Source: Ampullaceana balthica (taxonomy: Eukaryota > Mollusca > Gastropoda > Lymnaeidae). From it: a DNA stretch of 64,000 bases. Positions 57,163-64,000 of the stretch are shown piece by piece. How positions within the stretch are numbered: the stretch's first letter is position 1; each line of letters opens with the position of its first letter. Location of the stretch: positions 595,307 through 659,306 of the forward strand of contig CALYLW010000070.1 of assembly GCA_944989445.1 (NCBI GenBank). The letters are read 5' to 3'. The position numbers and the translations under genes are program-made. The notes beneath the pieces were generated by a model. It did not search any database. It was not told where the DNA came from and worked only from the letters and a program-made list of their open reading frames with translations.

Positions 57163-59664
57163 CTAGCAGACCCGTCGTGCGTTGCAACGATCTCTTTAAA
57201 AATGAATAAATTGAAAGAAGCCAAAGATTGGTATGTTTTAAAAGAATTATGCCATAAACCTTCGGGGAAGTGAGAAAAAAGTCCAAGTTTAATAGCAAAC
57301 TGTTACATAAATTAATAATTAAAAACGTACAAAAGGAAAAACGATATTAAGAGGCCCAGCCAAAAAATGAGTGATAATTTAATTTTTTTATTGCCATTGT
57401 ACTCAAGCTAAATTTCTCAATATCGTGTAAAATTGAATGGGGAATTAAATTGTTACCGTGCAGTAAAAATGACATTTGGGGCCCCCAGCTCCGAGGGAAT
57501 GGACATTAGTAGTTCTGTGCCCTATTGTAATATATTATAGGTTCTTAACTTTTTATATACTAACTTTAGTCAAAATCCATTTATTTTCTCATTATCTAAC
57601 GCTTAAACTAATTTTAATATAGCAAATATAGTGAATAAAACTACATAAAGGGGCCCCGGGCTTTTTCGCTGCGAGATGTCAATTTCAAAAACCTTTACAT
57701 TTCAATTCAGTTTCATCATGGATATATTTATCAAGATCGTTAAAAAGTGAATGGCAAAAATATCTTAAACATATATGAAAAAAGACATTTGGGGCCCTCC
57801 GTCACCGAAGAAAATGTCATTAGAAGTTCAAAAACCTTGAGTATTTTAATATGGGCTACCAAGTTTTTTATACAAAATTTGGTTAAGATCCAATCATTTA
57901 CTCAGTAGCTAACGCATAAACTAATTTTTATATAGTTCGTATAAGCAAAAAACGACAGTAAGAGATAGAGGGTCCAGTTATTGCAAGAAATAAAGTGCGA
58001 AACACATGTTCATTTGAATAAATTTCAAAATGCATAAATTTGTTTATATTTATCAATAATGGTAAAATTTGACTGTGCGATAAAATATTAAACATACATT
58101 TTGGGCTCCCTGCCCCAAGGAAAAGAAAATTACGAGTTCAGTGCCCTATAGTAATAAAATATAGACCCTCGAGTTTTTATATAATAAGATTGGTCAAGAC
58201 CCATTAACTTTTTCAGAATTTTACGCTAATACTAATTTTTATACAGCTAATATAATGAAAAAAAACGAAATTTATGGGCCCCTGGGCCCATTCGGTGAAA
58301 GATTTCAATTTAAAAAATGCTGTTCATTTTAATTCAGTTTCCTCATAGATATATTCCTTAAGATCGTGAAAAATTAAATGGGGAAAACTATCTCAAACAT
58401 ATACGAAGAAAAGACATTTGGGGCCCCAGGCCCCGAAGGAATGGAAATTTGAATTTCTGTGCCCTATAGTATTTTATATATCGGCTACCAAGTTTTTGTA
58501 TACAAATTTTGGTTAAGGTCCATTCATTTACTCGGTAGCTAACGCATAAACTTATTTTTATATACCTCATATAAGCAAAAAACTACATTATGGGCCCCAG
58601 GGCCTAATTATCGCAAGAAATAAAGTGCGAAAGACATTTTAATTTGAACAAATTTCAAAATACATACATTTATTTATATGTCTCAATATTGAATGAACGA
58701 TAAAATATTGAACATTTACTAAAAATGAAATTTTGGCCCCCCTGCCCCAAGGGAATGAAAATTAGGAGTTCAGTGCCCTATAGTAATAAAATATAGACCC
58801 TTAAGTTTTTATATATTAAGATGGGTCAAGATCCATTAAAGTTCTCAGTATTTAACGCGAATACTAATTTTTATACAGCTAATATAAGGAAAAAAACGAC
58901 ATTTAGGGGCCCCTTTAGTGAAAGGTGTCAATTTCAAAAACCTGTTCATTTAATTCAGTTTCCTCATAGATATATTCCTCAAGATCGTGAAAAATTGAAT
59001 GGGGAAAAATATCTTAAACATATACGAAGAAAAGACATTTGGGGCCCCCGGCACCGAATATATTGACATTAGAAGTTTAGAAACCTTAATTATGTCAACA
59101 TGGGCTACTAAAATTTTGTATGCAAATTTTAGTTAAGATGCATTCATTTACTCAGTAGCTAACGCAAAAACTAATTTTTATATAGCTCACATAAGCAAAA
59201 AACGACATTAAGGGCCCCTGTGCAAGATATAAAGTTCAAAATACCTGTTCATTTCAATCTGTATAATAATGGATACATGTGTCATTAGTTGTCAATATTG
59301 TTAATAATTGAATGGTGAATAAAATCTTAAACGTTTAAGAAAAAGAATTTTTTGGGCCCCCAGCCCCGAAGGAATGACTATTAGGAGTTCAGTTTCCCTT
59401 TAGTGTTTTAATATTGGCTATCAAATTTTTATATACAAAGTTTGGTTAAGATCCATCAATTTACACAGTAGCTAGCGCTGAAACTAAATTTTATATAGCT
59501 CATATAAGCAAAAAATGACATTATGGGTCCCCGTCGCCCCATGAGTGATAAATTTAGAAAAAAAGTTGCCAGTCTCCAAAAGTTTCATGATGATCGGATG
59601 AATGGTTTAGTCAGCTATAAAGGACATGCACACAGACATACATTGATTTTTATATATATATAGA
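57163..59664 (-). mobile_element. Helitron with diverged 312-bp internal repeats
   Basis: Minus strand: starts TCTATATATATATAAAAATC after A-A and ends CGTTGCAACG (palindrome), CACGACGGGTCTG and CTAG (57166-57163) followed by T. Seven internal units begin near 57470, 57783, 58095, 58413, 58728, 59033 and 59345. Each has a GGGCCC-rich box and a GGTCAAGATCCATTNATTT-type block, at clearly diverged identity. No Rep/helicase. Confidence 0.75.
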
Positions 59665-62600
59665 TTAACAAAAACGACATTAAGGGCCCCCAGGGCCCAA
59701 TCGGTGAAAGAGAATAACTTTAAAATACCTGTTCATTTCAATCTGGATCATGATAGATATATTAGTCAATGCTTTTCAAGATCGTGTAAATCATAACGGG
59801 AATAAAGTTTTTAACGCTTACAAAAAAAAAGGATTTTGGGCCCCCGGCCCTGAAGGAACGGACATTAGGAGTTCAATGCCATATGGTACTTTAATATAGG
59901 CTATCAAGTTGTTATGTACCAAGTTTGGTCAAGATCCATTCATTTTCCAAGCAGCTAAGCCCTTAAACTAATTTTTATATAGCTCATATAAGAAAAAAAT
60001 TCTCATTATGGGCCCCCGGCGCCCCATGAGTGTTAAATTTTGAAAAAAAAGTAGCCTATTTCCATCCCGTGAGCGTACTCAAAAGTCTCCAAAAGTTTCA
60101 TGGCGATCGGATGAAATGGTTTAGTCAGCTAACGGGAATAAAGTATTTAACGCTTACAAAAATAAAGATTTTGGGCCCCCGGCCCCGAAGGAACGGACAT
60201 TAGGAGTTCAATGCCATATGATACTTTAATATAGGCTATCAAGTTGTTATGTACCAAGTTTGGTCAAGATCCATTCATTTTCCAAGCAGCTAAGCCCTAA
60301 ACTAATTTTTATATAGCTCATATAAGAAAAAATTCTCATTATGGGCCCCCGGCGCCCCATGAGTGTTAAATTTTGAAAAAAAGTAGCCTATTTCCATCCC
60401 GTGAGCGTACTCAAAAGTCTCCAAAAGTTTCATGGCGATCGGATGAATGGTTTAGTCAGCTAACGGGAATAAAGTATTTAACGCTTACTAAAAATAAAGA
60501 TTTTGGGCCCCCGGCCCCGAAGGAACGGACATTAGGAGTTCAATGCCATATGATACTTTAATATAGGCTATCAAGTTGTTATGTACCAAGTTTGGTCAAG
60601 ATCCATTCATTTTCCAAGCAGCTAAGCCCTAAACTAATTTTTATATAGCTCATATAAGAAAAAATTCTCATTATGGGCCCCCGGCGCCCCATGAGTGTTA
60701 AATTTTGAAAAAAAGTAGCCTATTTCCATCCCGTGAGCGTACTCAAAAGTCTCCAAAAGTTTCATGGCGATCGGATGAATGGTTTAGTCAGCTAACGGGA
60801 ATAAAGTATTTAACGCTTACCAAAAATAAAGATTTTGGGCCCCCGGCCCCGAAGGAACGGACATTAGGAGTTCAATGCCATATGATACTTTAATATAGGC
60901 TATCAAGTTGTTATGTACCAAGTTTGGTCAAGATCCATTCATTTTCCAAGCAGCTAAGCCCTAAACTAATTTTTATATAGCACATATAAGAAAACAATTC
61001 TCATTATGGGCCCCCGGCGCCCCATGAGTGTTAAATTTTGAAAAAAAGTAGCCTATTTCCATCCCGGGAGCGTACTCAAAAGTCTCCAAAAGTTTCATGG
61101 CGATCGGATGAATGGTTTAGTCAGCTAACGGGAATAAAGTATTTAACGCTTACAAAAATAAAGATTTTGGGCCCCCGGCCCCGAAGGAACGGACATTAGG
61201 AGTTCAATGCCATATGATACTTTAATATAGGCTATCAAGTTGTTATGTACCAAGTTTGGTCAAGATCCATTCATTTTCCAAGCAGCTAAGCCCTAAACTA
61301 ATTTTTATATAGCTCATATAAGAAAAAATTCTCATTATGGGCCCCCGGCGCCCCATGAGTGTTAAATTTTGAAAAAAAGTAGCCTATTTCCATCCCTGGA
61401 GCGTACTCAAAAGTCTCCAAAAGTTTCATGGCGATCGGATGAATGGTTTAGTCAGCTAACGGGAATAAAGTATTTAACGCTTACAAAAATAAAGATTTTG
61501 GGCCCCCGGCCCCGAAGGAACGGACATTAGGAGTTCAATGCCATATGATACTTTAATATAGGTTATCAAGTTGTTATGTACCAAGTTTGGTCAAGATCCA
61601 TTCATTTTCCAAGCAGCTAAGCCCTAAACTAATTTTTATATAGCTCATATAAGAAAACAATTCTCATTATGGGCCCCCGGCGCCCCATGAGTGTTAAATT
61701 TTGAAAAAAAGTAGCCTATTTCCATCCCGGAGCGTACTCAAAAGTCTCCAAAAGTTTCATGGCGATCGGATGAATGGTTTAGTCAGCTAACGGGAATAAA
61801 GTATTTAACGCTTACCAAAAAAAAGATTTTGGGCCCCCGGCCCCGAAGGAACGGACATTAGGAGTTCAATGCCATATGATACTTTAATATAGGCTATCAA
61901 GTTGTTATGTACCAAGTTTGGTCAAGATCCATTCATTTTCCAAGCAGCTAAGCCCTAAACTAATTTTTATATAGCACATATAAGAAAACAATTCTCATTA
62001 TGGGCCCCCGGCGCCCCATGAGTGTTAAATTTTGAAAAAAAGTAGCCTATTTCCATCCCGGGAGCGTACTCAAAAGTCTCCAAAAGTTTCATGGCGACCG
62101 AATGAATGGTATAGTCAGCTAACGGGAATAAAGTATTTAACGCTTACAAAAATAAAGATTTTGGGCCCCCGGCCCCGAAGGAACGGACATTAGGAGTTCA
62201 ATGCCATATGATACTTTAATATAGGTTATCAAGTTGTTATGTACCAAGTTTGGTCAAGATCCATTCATTTTCCAAGCAGCTAAGCCCTAAACTAATTTTT
62301 ATATAGCTCATATAAGAAAAAATTCTCATTATGGGCCCCCGGCGCCCCATGAGTGTTAAATTTTGAAAAAAAGTAGCCTATTTCCATCCCGGAGCGTACT
62401 CAAAAGTCTCCAAAAGTTTCATGGCGATCGGATGAATGGTTTAGTCAGCTAACGGGAATAAAGTATTTAACGCTTACAAAAATAAAGATTTTGGGCCCCC
62501 GGCCCCGAAGGAACGGACATTAGGAGTTCAATGCCATATGATACTTTAATATAGGCTATCAAGTTGTTATGTACCAAGTTTGGTCAAGATCCATTCATTT

Positions 62601-63493
62601 TCCAAGCAGCTAAGCCCTAAACTAATTTTTATATAGCACATATAAGAAACAATTCTCATTATGGGCCCCCGGCGCCCCATGAGTGTTAAATTTTGAAAAA
62701 AAGTAGCCTATTTTCCATCCCGGGAGCGTACTCAAAAGTCTCCAAAAGTTTCATGGCGACCGAATGAATGGTATAGTCAGCTAACGGGAATAAAGTATTT
62801 AACGCTTACAAAAATAAAGATTTTGGGCCCCCGGCCCCGAAGGAACGGACATTAGGAGTTCAATGCCATATGATACTTTAATATAGGTTATCAAGTTGTT
62901 ATGTACCAAGTTTGGTCAAGATCCATTCATTTTCCAAGCAGCTAAGCCCTAAACTAATTTTTATATAGCTCATATAAGAAAAAATTCTCATTATGGGCCC
63001 CCGGCGCCCCATGAGTGTTAAATTTTGAAAAAAAAGTAGCCTATTTCCATCCCGGGAGCGTACTCAAAAGTCTCCAAAAGTTTCATGGCGACCGAATGAA
63101 TGGTATAGTCAGCTAACGGGAATAAAGTATTTAACGCTTACAAAAATAAAGATTTTGGGCCCCCGGCCCCGAAGGAACGGACATTAGGAGTTCAATGCCA
63201 TATGATACTTTAATATAGGTTATCAAGTTGTTATGTACCAAGTTTGGTCAAGATCCATTCATTTTCCAAGCAGCTAAGCCCTAAACTAATTTTTATATAG
63301 CTCATATAAGAAAAAATTCTCATTATGGGCCCCCGGCGCCCCATGAGTGTTAAATTTTGAAAAAAAAGTAGCCTATTTCCATCCTTTGGAGCGTACTCAA
63401 AAGTCTCCAAAAGTTTCATGGCGAGCGGATGAATGGTTTAGTCAGCTATAACAGACATGCATACATACATACTTTGATTTTTATATATATAGA
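59665..63493 (-). mobile_element. Helitron-derived element with a homogenised 331-bp array
   Basis: The 5' end is TCTATATATATAAAAATCAA at 63493 on the minus strand, the same terminus as the neighbouring element. Its own 3' CTAG end is missing; it abuts the neighbour at 59664. The interior is about 11 tandem units. Confidence 0.7.
59826..63440 (-). repeat. 331-bp tandem repeat array (about 11 units)
   Basis: Unit starts (GATTTTGGGCCCCCGGCCCC) near 59831, 60167, 60498, 60829, 61162, 61493, 61824, 62156, 62486, 62818 and 63150. Units are almost identical. Open frames of 62 codons repeat exactly one unit apart. It is not coding and not a CRISPR: no short direct repeat with unique spacers. Confidence 0.93.
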
Positions 63494-64000
63494 TTATAAC
63501 TTGTTTTACGATATTATGAAATTATAGGCTTAATGTGTACTTTTATCGTGTCTAGATAAAAAAATGTTATAAGTAACAATAACTGCGTTAATATACAAAA
63601 TATAATATAAATAATAATATACCACTTTTCTATCGCATAACTTTCCTCTTTTTCCAACTGGACTGTACATATGTAACAGCCTACGTTTTTTCCCTTCCAA
63701 TAAACATCTACCAGGTAAAGCCATTTATAAGATAACATTACAAAAAAGAACACCAACAACTGTTAACTCCAACGTTAATTATATTTTAAAACCATGTTGT
63801 AGAATTTTTAGAAAAACAAACACAAGTAAAAAAATTAAGCAACATAAAAAAACAACACTATCTTATCTTATCTTATCTATACAGACGCTCCTTCTATGCA
63901 GAAGATAGTTGCGTCCACAGACCATGACAGATGATCTGTTGGCAAGTGATGCAGCAATCACAGGCCACGGCTTTGTGGGTTCCACGCATTACCCAGCCGC
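63494..64000. other. AT-rich window end
   Basis: No gene called. A short TCTTA repeat at 63858-63880. The last about 120 bp are less AT-rich and may begin another element. Confidence 0.4.

Noticed and set aside
60373..60893. Two identical 62-codon proteins
   Set aside because: Frames repeat exactly with the 331-bp unit and are broken in other units. Non-coding satellite.
59826..63440. CRISPR-like regular array
   Set aside because: The entire 331-bp unit is conserved, there are no unique spacers, and the DNA is eukaryotic.

Overview
The window is eukaryotic, AT-rich intergenic and intronic DNA packed with transposable elements. Long introns, RTE-like LINEs, several kinds of non-autonomous Helitron, hAT elements and tRNA-derived SINEs suggest an invertebrate animal. 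A gastropod or other mollusc is my best guess, but this rests on the repeat mix only.

The main host gene lies on the minus strand and covers at least 55014 down to 12367. I assembled it by hand from 13 coding exons whose splice sites and reading phases all agree. A candidate last exon sits at about 9201-9219. The predicted protein is about 815 residues. It has a signal peptide, an N-glycosylatable ectodomain, a first membrane helix, a Lys/Glu-rich cytoplasmic linker partly encoded by three tandemly duplicated mini-exons, a block of about five more membrane helices, a Cys-rich loop, at least one further helix and a charged tail. I do not recognise the family.

The introns are filled as follows. 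Two hAT elements with 8-bp target duplications (52333-53920 and 48889-51196) sit between exons 2 and 4. A short-Helitron cluster and tandem copies of repeat family A lie in 42.6-47.1 kb. A decayed LINE (about 33.14-36.94 kb) is cut off by three tandem family A units (36.94-38.57 kb), followed by LTR-like sequence (38.6-40.1 kb). A Helitron with (CAA)n interior is at 31074-32110 and another LTR-like block at 29.3-30.4 kb. A hAT copy (22245-23676) ends 56 nt from a splice acceptor. Families A, B and C fill 13.2-20.1 kb.

Downstream of the gene are a 5'-truncated LINE (9.8-10.64 kb), a MITE, a full-length LINE with an 11-bp target duplication (3029-7116) and a second copy of the (TTG)n Helitron (1592-2806). 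Upstream of the gene, 57163-63493 is Helitron-derived sequence on the minus strand. It contains about 7 diverged 312-bp repeats and then about 11 nearly identical 331-bp repeats.

No rRNA gene, intact tRNA gene or CRISPR array was seen.
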